NCBI GenBank assembly: GCA_963750895.1
Contig: CAVVSD010000008.1
Coordinates: 620,001 to 684,000 of the forward strand
DNA: 64,000 nucleotides
Source of the DNA: CAVVSD01 sp963750895
Lineage (GTDB): Bacteria > Actinomycetota > Thermoleophilia > Solirubrobacterales > Solirubrobacteraceae
Reading direction: 5' to 3'
The translations under genes and the position numbers were made by a program. Under the pieces are notes generated by a model. That model did not search any database, was not told the origin of the DNA, and saw only the letters and a program-made list of their open reading frames with translations. This document shows, piece by piece, positions 34,075-42,070 of the stretch (its first letter is position 1; every line of letters starts with the position of its first letter).

Positions 34075-34995
34075 CTATCCGCGCACTCCGCCCGGGAGCA
34101 CCCCGTGCAGCTCGTCGAGCTCGTGGCGGATGACCTCGAGCGCGCGCGGGAGCGTGGCCGACCCGCTCGCCGCCCGCCAGCACATCGCCAGCTCGACGAG
34201 GTGGGTGCCGCCGGTCAGCGGCCGGTAGACGGCGCCGGTCACGGACATCTGCTGCGCCGAGGCCGGGACGAGCGCCACGCCGACGCCGGCGGCGACGAAG
34301 CTCACGAGCGTCGAGGTCTCCGCGGTCTCCATGGCCACGATCGGGGTGAACCCGTGGTCGGCGCACGTCGCGTCGACCGCGTCGTGCACGACCGACCGGG
34401 CGCTGGCGGGATAGACGATGAAGGGCTCGTCGGCCAGTCGCCCGACCGGCAGGCGCTCGTGCACGGCGAGCGGATGGTCGGCCGGCAGCGCGGCCACGAG
34501 GGGCTCGACGCCGACGGGCTCGACCACGAGGTCCGCGTGATCGACCGGCGGGCGCAGCAGTGCCACGTCCAGCGCGCCCTCGAGGAGCCCCTCGACCTGG
34601 GCCGGCGTGAGCATCTCCCCGCGCAGGTCCAGCCGCACCCGCGGCAGCTCGGCGCGCAGCGCCTTCGCGAGGTGGGGCAGGAGCGCATACGTCATCGAGC
34701 CCGTGAAGCCGATCGCCAGGCGACCGAGCTCGCCCGACGCCGCCGCCCTGGCGTCCTCCTCCGCGGCGCTCGCCGCGGCCAGGATCCCGTGCGCGCGGTC
34801 GAGCAGCACCTCCCCCGCGGGCAGCAGCTCGACGCGGCGCGTCGTGCGCCGCAGCAGGGGCGTCCCGACGTCGGCCTCCAGGCGGCGGATGAGCTGCGAG
34901 AGCGGCGACTGGGCCATGTGCAGCCGGGCCGCGGCGCGGCCGAAGTGCAGCTCCTCCCCGACCGCGACGAACGCGTGCAGCTGCCGGATCTCCAC
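34075..34995 (-). CDS. LysR-family regulator of the aromatic operon
   Basis: A 306-aa LTTR. The HTH (residues 1-60) reads MEIRQLHAFVAVGEELHFGRAA, then MAQSPLSQLIRRLE, and the effector domain includes LRPPVDHADL and VAAGVGVALVPAS, as in the CatR/BenM/CbnR group. GTG start at 34995. It diverges from the hydroxylase/catBCA-like operon with a 114-bp gap, the usual layout for a muconate- or phenol-responsive activator. The gap is AT-richer than its surroundings, but I cannot define the T-N11-A site with confidence. Confidence 0.88.
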   Translation of the reverse strand: MEIRQLHAFVAVGEELHFGRAAARLHMAQSPLSQLIRRLEADVGTPLLRRTTRRVELLPAGEVLLDRAHGILAAASAAEEDARAAASGELGRLAIGFTGSMTYALLPHLAKALRAELPRVRLDLRGEMLTPAQVEGLLEGALDVALLRPPVDHADLVVEPVGVEPLVAALPADHPLAVHERLPVGRLADEPFIVYPASARSVVHDAVDATCADHGFTPIVAMETAETSTLVSFVAAGVGVALVPASAQQMSVTGAVYRPLTGGTHLVELAMCWRAASGSATLPRALEVIRHELDELHGVLPGGVRG

Positions 34996-35109
34996 GTCAC
35001 GAAGATTATGCAGTTCCGTGTCTGAATGGGCGCAGCATTGGTCCCACTGGTGCAAATGATCGGCGTACCTTCCAGCACGTCACCCCGTCCGACTCCTGAG
35101 GAGAGAGCG

Positions 35110-36660
35110 ATGGCTGTGGACACCAGTGCTGGGACCGTGACGCCGCTGACCGGCGCCGAATATCTCGAGTCGATCCGGGACGGCCGCGAGATCTGGGCCT
35201 ACGGGGAGCGCGTCGAGGACGTGACGACGCACCCCGCGTTCCGCAACGCCACGCGGATGGTCGCGCGGATGTACGACAAGCTCCACGACCCCGCCTACAA
35301 GGACGTCCTCACCACGTCGACGGACACCGGCGGCGGCACGTTCACGCATCCGTTCTTCCGCACCGCACGCTCGGTGGAGGACTGCGTCGCCGACCGCGAC
35401 GCGATCGCCGAGTGGGCCCGCACGAGCTACGGCTGGATGGGTCGCGCGCCCGACTACAAGGCCGCGTTCCTCGGCACCCTCGGCGCCAACGCGGACTTCT
35501 ACGACCCGTACCAGGACAACGCGAAGCGCTGGTACAAGGCCGCGCAGGAGCGCTGCCTGTACTTCAACCACGCGATCATCAACCCGCCGATCGATCGCCA
35601 GAAGGGCGTCGACGAGGTGCGCGACGTCTTCATCCACGTCGAGCGCGAGACGGACGAGGGCGTGGTCATCAGCGGGGCGAAGGTCGTGGCGACCGGCTCG
35701 GCGCTGACGCACTTCAACTTCATCGCCCACTACGGGGCCGCACCGATCAAGACGAAGGACTTCGCGGTCATCTTCGCCGTGCCGATGGACGCGCCGGGCG
35801 TGAAGCTCATCTGCCGCCCGTCGTACTCGTACACGGCGGAGGTCATGGGCAGCCCGTTCGACTACCCGCTGTCCAGCCGGCTCGACGAGAACGACTCGGT
35901 GATGATCTTCGACGAGGTCCTCGTCCCGTGGGAGAACCTCTTCGTCTACGGCGACGTCGACAAGATCAACGAGTTCTTCCCCGCCTCCGGGTTCATCCCG
36001 CGCTTCACGTTCCACGGCTGCACGCGGTTCGCGGTGAAGCTCGACTTCCTCGCCGGCCTCATGATCAAGGCGGTGGAGGCGACGGGCACGAAGGACTTCC
36101 GCGGCGTCCAGTCGCGCGTCGGCGAGGTCATCGCGTACCGGAACATGTTCTGGGCGCTGACCGACTCGATGGCGCGCAACCCGGATCCCTGGATCGGCGA
36201 CGCCGTGCTGCCGCATCTGCAGAGCGGGATGGCGTACCGCGTGTTCGCCACGACGGCGTATCCGCGGGTCAAGGAGATCATCGAGAACGACCTCGGCAGC
36301 GCGCTCATCTACCTCAACTCGCACGCCGTCGACTTCAAGACCCCGGAGATCCGGCCGCTGCTCGACCGCTACGTCCGCGGGTCCAACGGCTACGACGCCG
36401 TGAGCCGCGTGAAGCTCATGAAGCTGATGTGGGACGCGGTCGGCTCGGAGTTCGGCGGCCGCCACGAGCTGTACGAGCGCAACTACGCCGGCAACCACGA
36501 GAACATCCGCCTGGAGTGCCTGCTCACCGCGCAGGCGACAGGGGACGCGGACGCCTTCACGGGGTTCGCCGAGGAGTGCCTGGGCGAGTACGACCTCGAC
36601 GGCTGGACGGCGCCCGACCTCGTGAACCCGACGGACGTCAACAGGTTCATGCGCGGATGA
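35110..36660 (+). CDS. FADH2-dependent aromatic hydroxylase, large component (HpaB/PheA1 family)
   Basis: A 516-aa ACAD-fold monooxygenase of the 4-hydroxyphenylacetate 3-hydroxylase family: GAEYLESIRDGREIW, RTSYGWMGRAPDYKA, FNHAIINPPIDRQK, then VVATGSALTHFNF, the substrate loop, and VLVPWENLFVYGD. The family uses reduced flavin from a separate reductase, which follows directly (ATGA overlap). The downstream genes handle catechol through cis,cis-muconate, so phenol to catechol is the best substrate guess rather than 4-HPA, whose product needs meta-cleavage. GAGGAGAG precedes the ATG. Confidence 0.85.
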   Translation: MAVDTSAGTVTPLTGAEYLESIRDGREIWAYGERVEDVTTHPAFRNATRMVARMYDKLHDPAYKDVLTTSTDTGGGTFTHPFFRTARSVEDCVADRDAIAEWARTSYGWMGRAPDYKAAFLGTLGANADFYDPYQDNAKRWYKAAQERCLYFNHAIINPPIDRQKGVDEVRDVFIHVERETDEGVVISGAKVVATGSALTHFNFIAHYGAAPIKTKDFAVIFAVPMDAPGVKLICRPSYSYTAEVMGSPFDYPLSSRLDENDSVMIFDEVLVPWENLFVYGDVDKINEFFPASGFIPRFTFHGCTRFAVKLDFLAGLMIKAVEATGTKDFRGVQSRVGEVIAYRNMFWALTDSMARNPDPWIGDAVLPHLQSGMAYRVFATTAYPRVKEIIENDLGSALIYLNSHAVDFKTPEIRPLLDRYVRGSNGYDAVSRVKLMKLMWDAVGSEFGGRHELYERNYAGNHENIRLECLLTAQATGDADAFTGFAEECLGEYDLDGWTAPDLVNPTDVNRFMRG

Positions 36661-37151
36661 TCGAGCCCGGCCGACTCCGCTCCGCGATGGGCCGGTTCTG
36701 CACCGGCGTGACGGTGGTGACCACCGCCCGGGACGACCAGGTCCACGCGATGACCGCCAACGCGTTCACGTCGGTGTCGCTGCACCCGCCGCTCGTGCTC
36801 GTCTCGATCGACCACCGCACGCGGATGCACGCGCTGCTGCCCGACACGCGCCACTTCGGCGTGTCGGTCCTGGCCTCCGACCAGGAGCGGGTCGCCTGGC
36901 ACTTCGCCGGGCGGCCGATGACCGACGCCGGCGATCTGTTCACGTGGGACGGCGACGTCCCGCTCGTGCAGGACGCGATCGCCCACGTCGCCTGCACGTT
37001 GTGGGACGAGCACGAGGCGGGCGACCACACGCTCTACCTCGGCGAGGTGCGCAGCCTCGCCGAGCGGCCGGGTGAGCCGCTGGTCTTCCACGGCGGCACG
37101 TTCGGCCGCATCGCGGCCGAGCCCGCGCTGGCGGAGAGCTGGGGCTGGTGA
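36657..37151 (+). CDS. Flavin reductase component (HpaC/PheA2 family)
   Basis: A 164-aa flavin_reduct protein: RSAMGRFCTGVTVVTT, MTANAFTSVSLHPPLVLVS, VSVLASDQERVAWHFAG and AGDHTLYLGEV. It overlaps the hydroxylase by 4 bases and the cycloisomerase by 4 bases (GTGA). It supplies FADH2 to the hydroxylase. Its homologue at 24735 is about the same length, which confirms that the latter has a frameshift. Confidence 0.88.
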   Translation: MIEPGRLRSAMGRFCTGVTVVTTARDDQVHAMTANAFTSVSLHPPLVLVSIDHRTRMHALLPDTRHFGVSVLASDQERVAWHFAGRPMTDAGDLFTWDGDVPLVQDAIAHVACTLWDEHEAGDHTLYLGEVRSLAERPGEPLVFHGGTFGRIAAEPALAESWGW

Positions 37152-38287
37152 CGGCCGTCCTCGCAGAGCACGCCTCACGCGTCGCGAGCGCGCGGATCGT
37201 CGAGGTCGAGGCGATCCCCTACGCGGTGCCCTACCGCCGCCCGGCGCGCTTCGCGTCGGGCGCGGTCGAGCGCGCCGACAACGTGCTCGTCCGCATCCAC
37301 ACCGACGCCGGGCTGGTCGGGCACGCGGAGGCGCAGCCGCGGCCGTACACCTACGGCGAGACGCAGGCGTCGATCGTCGCGGCGGTCCGGGGCTGGTTCG
37401 CGCCGCGCCTGCTGGGGATGCGGCCCGGCGCGATCGAGGAGGCGCGCGCGGCGTTCGCGGGTCTCGCGGGCAACCACTGCGCCCGCGGCGCCGTGGACGT
37501 CGCGCTGTGGGACCTGCTCGGCCGGCTCGCGGGGGTGCCGTGCTCGACCCTGCTCGGCGGGTACGCCGACCGTGTGGCGGTCGCGCACATGCTGAGCTTC
37601 GACACCCCGGAGGCGATGGCCGACGACGCCGCGACGATCCACGCCGAGCACGGCGTGCGGACGTTCAAGGTGAAGGTCGGCCGCGACCCGCAGCTCGACA
37701 TCGCCGCCGTCGCGGCGATCCGCGACGCGCTGCCCGACGCCGTGCTCTACGCCGACGCCAACCGCGGGTGGACGCGGGAGCAGGCGATGGACGCCGGCGA
37801 TGCGCTGATCGGGCTCGGCGTCGTGGCCATCGAGGAGCCGATCGCGATCGAGGACCGCCGCGGGCGGACGCTGCTCGCCGAGCGCTGGGACGTCCCGCTC
37901 GCCGGCGACGAGAGCTGCCTGTCGCTCACCGACGTGCGCCGCGCGATCGACGAGGGTGCGGTCGGCCAGGTCAGCGTGAAGGTCGCGCGCACGGGGTTCT
38001 CGGAGTCCCGCGACGTGCTCGGGCTGTGCAGGGCGGAGCGGATGCCGGTCGTCATCGCCAGCCAGTACGAGGGTGCCCTCGGCGCGCTCGCGTCGATCGC
38101 CTTCGGCGCGGCGTTCGCGGACACCGCGTCGCGGCCGGTCGAGGCGACGAACTTCCGCGACCTGGGGACGGACCTGCTCGCCGAGCTGCCGCGGATCGTC
38201 GACGGGCACGTGGCGGTCCCGACCACCCCCGGGCTGGGCTACGTCATCGACGAGGACGCGCTCGCCGCGGCCCGGACGGAGGGCTGA
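37148..38287 (+). CDS. catB: Muconate cycloisomerase (enolase superfamily)
   Basis: A 379-aa MLE-subgroup enzyme. An N-terminal capping domain precedes the TIM barrel with the base motif FKVKVG (K-x-K), metal ligands in YADANRGW (Asp), AIEEPI (Glu) and AGDESC (Asp), and the second Lys in VSVKVAR. It would convert cis,cis-muconate to muconolactone, with muconolactone isomerase as the next gene. GTG start overlapping the reductase stop. The K-x-K motif and operon context favour muconate over dipeptide epimerase or N-succinylamino-acid racemase roles. Confidence 0.88.
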   Translation: MTAVLAEHASRVASARIVEVEAIPYAVPYRRPARFASGAVERADNVLVRIHTDAGLVGHAEAQPRPYTYGETQASIVAAVRGWFAPRLLGMRPGAIEEARAAFAGLAGNHCARGAVDVALWDLLGRLAGVPCSTLLGGYADRVAVAHMLSFDTPEAMADDAATIHAEHGVRTFKVKVGRDPQLDIAAVAAIRDALPDAVLYADANRGWTREQAMDAGDALIGLGVVAIEEPIAIEDRRGRTLLAERWDVPLAGDESCLSLTDVRRAIDEGAVGQVSVKVARTGFSESRDVLGLCRAERMPVVIASQYEGALGALASIAFGAAFADTASRPVEATNFRDLGTDLLAELPRIVDGHVAVPTTPGLGYVIDEDALAAARTEG

Positions 38288-38290
38288 CCG

Positions 38291-38590
38291 GTGCTGTTCC
38301 TCGTGCACATGGAGGTGGATCTGCCGCCCGACATGCCCGCGTCGGAGGCGGACGCGATCAAGACCCGCGAGCGCGAGTACGCGCAGGGCCTGATGCGCGA
38401 CGGCCGGTGGGTGCACATCTGGCGGATCGCCGGCCGCTACGCCAACGCCAGCATCTTCGACGTCGCGTCGAACGACGAGCTCCACGAGCTGCTCAGCGGC
38501 CTGCCGCTGTTCCCGTACATGGACATCACCGTCACGGCGCTCGCCCGGCATCCGTCGGCGATCGCACCAGAGGAGAGGAGACCCTCATGA
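38291..38590 (+). CDS. catC: Muconolactone isomerase
   Basis: A 99-aa protein of the MIase family, close to the typical 92-97 residues. MLFLVHMEVDLPPDMP, the internal WRIAGRYANASIFDV and the C-terminal LPLFPYMDITVTALARHP match the decameric isomerase that converts muconolactone to 3-oxoadipate enol-lactone. GTG start 3 bp after the cycloisomerase stop. The stop overlaps the dioxygenase ATG. No enol-lactonase (catD) follows. Confidence 0.93.
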   Translation: MLFLVHMEVDLPPDMPASEADAIKTREREYAQGLMRDGRWVHIWRIAGRYANASIFDVASNDELHELLSGLPLFPYMDITVTALARHPSAIAPEERRPS

Positions 38591-39366
38591 CCGACACCGC
38601 ACGCGCCGACCTGCTGATCGGCGACATCCTCGCGCGCATCCACGCCGCGATCCACGAGCACGACGTCAGCTACGAGGAGTTCCAGACCGCGAAGCAGTGG
38701 CTCATCGACGTGGGTCAGGCCGGTGAGTGGCCGCTGTTCCTCGACGTGTTCGTCGAGCACGCCGTCGAGTCGCAGGTGTTCGGGAACCGTCGTGGCACGC
38801 AGGGCACGATCCTCGGGCCGTACCACCTGCCGGGGGCGCCGGTGCTCGAGGCGCCGTTCCAGCTGCCTCGTCGTGCCGACGAGGAGGGCGACAAGGTCGT
38901 GTTCACCGGGCGCGTCACCGGCGAGGACGGCGAACCGCTGAAGGGCGCCGAGCTCGACGTGTGGCACGCCGACGCGAAGGGCCTGTACTCGGGCTTCGAC
39001 CCGTCGCTGCCCGAGGGCATCCTGCGCGGCAAGATCCTCACCGACGCCGACGGCCGCTACGAGGTCCGCACGATCGTGCCGGCCCCGTACACGATCCCCG
39101 AGGACGGCCCGACCGGCGCCATGGTCCACGCGGCGGGCTGGAGCCCGTGGCGCCCGGCTCACATCCACCTGATCGTGAGCGCCGAGAACTACACGCCGCT
39201 CGTGACCCAGCTCTACATCGACTCGAGCGACTACCTCGACAACGACGTGGCCGACGCGGTGAAGGACGTGCTCATCGTGCAGCCGCGCCCGCTCGAGGGC
39301 TCCGACGAGCTGGGCTTCACGTACGACTTCTCGCTGTCGAAGGAGCTCGCCGCGGCGCCGGTCTGA
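38587..39366 (+). CDS. catA: Catechol 1,2-dioxygenase (intradiol)
   Basis: A 259-aa non-haem Fe(III) dioxygenase with an N-terminal dimerisation region and the intradiol core. Predicted iron ligands are Tyr134 (KGLYSGFD), Tyr168 (PAPYTIP), His192 and His194 (RPAHIHLIV). TILGPYHLPGAP precedes the core as in catechol and hydroxyquinol dioxygenases. Catechol is favoured by the adjacent catB and catC, which use unsubstituted muconate. A hydroxyquinol 1,2-dioxygenase would be expected next to a maleylacetate reductase instead. It is the last gene of the operon. Confidence 0.9.
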   Translation: MTDTARADLLIGDILARIHAAIHEHDVSYEEFQTAKQWLIDVGQAGEWPLFLDVFVEHAVESQVFGNRRGTQGTILGPYHLPGAPVLEAPFQLPRRADEEGDKVVFTGRVTGEDGEPLKGAELDVWHADAKGLYSGFDPSLPEGILRGKILTDADGRYEVRTIVPAPYTIPEDGPTGAMVHAAGWSPWRPAHIHLIVSAENYTPLVTQLYIDSSDYLDNDVADAVKDVLIVQPRPLEGSDELGFTYDFSLSKELAAAPV

Positions 39367-39390
39367 GCCCGGCCCAGCCGCCCGGGGCGC

Positions 39391-40824
39391 TCACTCCTGC
39401 ACGGAGAACGAGGGAGTGAGCGCCTGCACCGGCGCGAGCACGGGACGCGGCACGGCGATGCTCGCGAACGCGGCGAGCAGGCACGCCCCTCCGGCCAGGG
39501 CGAACGCCGTCGTGAAGCCCGCCTCGGTCGGCAGCGCCGCGCCGGCGACGGTCCCTGCGATCACGCTCGCGACGATCGTGCTGCCCACGGAGCCGCCGAC
39601 GGTCCGCATCACGGTGTTCATGCCGGTCGCGACGCCCGTCTGGTCCGGGCGCACGGCCGCGACGATGAGGTTCGCGAGCGACGCGAAGGCCAGGCCGATG
39701 CCGATGCCGAGCAGGGCGGCGCCGACGTAGAACTCCCACGGCTCGTCGTGCTCCAGCGCGAGGAACCCGAACGCGAGGGCCGTCGCCAGCGATCCGAGCA
39801 CGAGCGGCAGGCGCGCGCCGAAGCGGTTGGTCATGCGTCCCGCCAGCGGGCTGACGAACAGCATCCCGAGCGTCGCGGGCAGCAGGAACAGCCCCGCCCC
39901 GGTGACGCTCGACGCGAAGCCGTAGCCCGCGGACGCCGGCGTCTCGACGAACTGCGGGATGAGGATGAACGAGCTGTACATGCCCGCGCCGACCAGGAAC
40001 GCCGCGGCGTTGACGGTCCAGACGCCGCGGATGCGCATCATCGTCATGTCGACGAGGGGCTCGGAGGATCGGTTCTCCACCGTGACCCACACGACCAGCA
40101 GCACGATGCCGAGCACGAACAGGCCGATGGTGCGCGGGTCGCCCCAGCCCCACGTCGAGCCCTGGCTGATCGCCACGAGCACGGCCACGAGCCACGACGA
40201 CAGCAGCGCGGCGCCGACCCAGTTGACCCGCCCCGGGGAGCGCACGGGTGACTCGGGCACGAAGAAGAAGGTCGCGATCGTGGCGATGACGGTCGCAGCG
40301 AGCGGGAACCAGAACAGCCAGTGGTAGGAGAAGGCGTCGACGATCGGGCCCGCGAGCACGATGCCCAGACCGCCGCCGATGCCGAGGATCGCCGAGATCA
40401 GCGCGATCCCCTGGGCGACGCGCTCGCGCGGGAACTCGTCGCGGATGATCCCGAACGCCAGCGGGAAGATCGCGCCGCCCGCGCCCTGGATGACGCGGCC
40501 GATGATGAGCAGGCCGATGCTGCTGGCGAGCGCGGCGACCAGCGACCCGAAGGCGAGCGTCACGAGCGCGACGACGAGCATCCGCTCCTTGCCGAACATG
40601 TCGCCGAGCCGCCCGAGGATCGGCGTGAAGATCGAGGCGCTGAGCAGGAAGGCGGTGAGCACCCACGCGACGGCCGTGGCGGTGGTGTGCAGATCGCGCT
40701 GGATCTCGGGCAGCGCCGGCGCCACGAGGGACTGCAGCAGGGCGTAGGTCGCGCCGCTGAGCGCGAGGACGCCGAAGGTGAGGCCGTAGTGCTGGCGGTG
40801 TGGGAGTGTCGCTGGTAATGTCAA
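39391..40824 (-). CDS. DHA2-family MFS exporter, paralogue of the one at 5994
   Basis: 477 residues and 14 predicted helices, with the loop GRLGDMFGKERMLV and GRVIQGAGGAIFPLAFGIIRDEF, which closely track the exporter at 5994-7445. The only start in reach is a TTG at 40824, inside the palindrome shared with the divergent TetR gene. An SD is not visible, so a leaderless or very short leader mRNA is likely. The 3' end lies 24 bp from the convergent catA stop. The substrate is unknown. Confidence 0.86.
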   Translation of the reverse strand: MTLPATLPHRQHYGLTFGVLALSGATYALLQSLVAPALPEIQRDLHTTATAVAWVLTAFLLSASIFTPILGRLGDMFGKERMLVVALVTLAFGSLVAALASSIGLLIIGRVIQGAGGAIFPLAFGIIRDEFPRERVAQGIALISAILGIGGGLGIVLAGPIVDAFSYHWLFWFPLAATVIATIATFFFVPESPVRSPGRVNWVGAALLSSWLVAVLVAISQGSTWGWGDPRTIGLFVLGIVLLVVWVTVENRSSEPLVDMTMMRIRGVWTVNAAAFLVGAGMYSSFILIPQFVETPASAGYGFASSVTGAGLFLLPATLGMLFVSPLAGRMTNRFGARLPLVLGSLATALAFGFLALEHDEPWEFYVGAALLGIGIGLAFASLANLIVAAVRPDQTGVATGMNTVMRTVGGSVGSTIVASVIAGTVAGAALPTEAGFTTAFALAGGACLLAAFASIAVPRPVLAPVQALTPSFSVQE

Positions 40825-40831
40825 CAGTTGA
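40821..40831. promoter_or_regulatory. Palindrome overlapping both start codons of a divergent pair
   Basis: TCAAC-A-GTTGA (40821-40831) covers the exporter TTG and reaches the TetR ATG. CTGTTGA recurs at 40841-40847 as an inverted partner of TCAACAG. A TAATGT at 40816-40821 could be the -10 box for a leaderless TetR transcript. Confidence 0.5.
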
Positions 40832-41403
40832 TGTCATCGGCTGTTGACGAAGCTATCAGGCGGCCGCACGACGCCGACGCGACCCGCCGCGACCTCCTGG
40901 ACGCAGCGGCGGAGCTCTTCGACGAGCGCGGCTACGACGGGGCGACGCTGCGGGAGATCGGCGAGCTCGCGGGCGTCGACCCGGCGCTCGTCGCGCGGTA
41001 CTTCGGCAGCAAGGAGGGGCTGTACCTCGCGACCCTCTCGCGGGACGGCGCCCGCACCACGCCGACGGAGGCCCGCGCGCTCGTCGACGCGTGGCTGCAC
41101 AAGCCCGAGCGGCACCGCAACACGCCGATGTCGCGCGCGCTGGTGAGCCCCGAGCTGACCGGCGCCGTGCGCGACCAGGTCCACGCGGTGCTCGAGAAGC
41201 GCGCCACGGGTCCGGTCGTCGAGGCGCTGCAGGAGCGCGGGGTCGCCGATGCGCGACTGCGCGCGGAGCTGCTGCTGGCGCTCATGATCGGCGTGACCCT
41301 CACCCGTCAGAACGGCGCACTGCGCGAGCTCGCCGAGGCGGACCCGGAGCGCATCCTCGACGTGCTCGGCCCCGCCGCCGAGACGCTCGCGGCCGAGCGC
41401 TGA
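40831..41403 (+). CDS. TetR-family regulator of the adjacent exporter
   Basis: 190 aa. The N-terminal HTH reads RRDLLDAAAELFDERG, then LREIGELAGVDPALVARYFGSKEGLY, with a C-terminal domain of the TetR_C type common in actinobacteria. A TTG at 40828 is an alternative start. The gene starts within 7 bp of the divergent exporter start, and the palindrome lies over both starts, so the repressor would block both transcripts. It ends 4 bp from the convergent second TetR gene. Confidence 0.88.
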   Translation: MSSAVDEAIRRPHDADATRRDLLDAAAELFDERGYDGATLREIGELAGVDPALVARYFGSKEGLYLATLSRDGARTTPTEARALVDAWLHKPERHRNTPMSRALVSPELTGAVRDQVHAVLEKRATGPVVEALQERGVADARLRAELLLALMIGVTLTRQNGALRELAEADPERILDVLGPAAETLAAER

Positions 41404-41407
41404 CGCC

Positions 41408-42004
41408 TCAGGCGACGAGCAGCCCGGCGTAGCCGGCGGCGACCTCGCCCGCCGACAGCCGCCCACGCGGGCGGAACCACTGCGCGGTGTGGTTGACCAT
41501 GCCCAGCAGCGCGAAGAGCGCGACCCGCCGGTCGGCGAACCGGGCCCGCGGATCGTCCTGGAGCTCGGCGAGCACGCCGTCGACGAGCTCCTCGAAGCGC
41601 TTGCGGCTCGTGCGGACGTCGCGCCACTGCGCGCCCGCCTCGATCACATGGCGCTCCTGCTGGAAGACGAGCATGTGGTCGCGGTGCTCGACGACGTGCT
41701 GGACCCACACGTCGACCAGCGCGCGCAGCCGGTCGGCCGGGTCGTCGAGGCCCTCGAGCGCGTCGAGCGCGCGCGGGTGCAGCGGCTCGGTGAGCTCCAG
41801 GCAGATCCGCCGCAGCAGCGCCTCCTTGCCACCGAAGTAGTGGTAGACGCCGCCGGCGGCGATGCCCAGCTCCGCCGCGAGCTCGGCCATCGACGTCTCG
41901 TCGTAGCCCGTGCGCGCGAACCGCGCGGCCGCGGCCTCGACCAGCTCGTCGGCCCGCCGGTCCCACCTCTGACGCAGAACGGGACGCGTTGGTGGCGCGG
42001 GCAT
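41408..42004 (-). CDS. TetR-family regulator of the acyl-CoA operon
   Basis: 198 aa. The HTH is ADELVEAAAARFARTGYDETS, then ELAAELGIAAGGVYHYFGGKEALL, and the C-terminal domain contains HRDHMLVFQQERHVIE and ends in a region resembling the KstR2/FadR-like TetR_C group that senses acyl-CoAs. It diverges from the acyl-CoA dehydrogenase/carboxylase genes across 66 bp. An ATCGA-CGT-TCGAT palindrome lies in that gap. A repressor of branched-chain or short acyl-CoA catabolism is a reasonable inference. Confidence 0.88.
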   Translation of the reverse strand: MPAPPTRPVLRQRWDRRADELVEAAAARFARTGYDETSMAELAAELGIAAGGVYHYFGGKEALLRRICLELTEPLHPRALDALEGLDDPADRLRALVDVWVQHVVEHRDHMLVFQQERHVIEAGAQWRDVRTSRKRFEELVDGVLAELQDDPRARFADRRVALFALLGMVNHTAQWFRPRGRLSAGEVAAGYAGLLVA

Positions 42005-42026
42005 GCCGGAACGGTAACAACTTTGA

Positions 42027-42039
42027 ATCGACGTTCGAT
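42027..42039. promoter_or_regulatory. Palindrome in the TetR/acyl-CoA dehydrogenase divergent promoter
   Basis: ATCGA-CGT-TCGAT, 5-bp arms in an AT-rich stretch. TATTGT at 42058-42063 could be the -10 element of the dehydrogenase, 7 bp before its ATG, implying a very short leader. Confidence 0.5.
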
Positions 42040-42070
42040 ATTTGAATGATGCGTCGGTATTGTGCGCCGC

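Noticed and set aside
35110..36660. 4-Hydroxyphenylacetate catabolism
   Set aside because: The family name suggests it, but the following genes are ortho-cleavage enzymes for catechol, and no meta-cleavage homoprotocatechuate genes are present.
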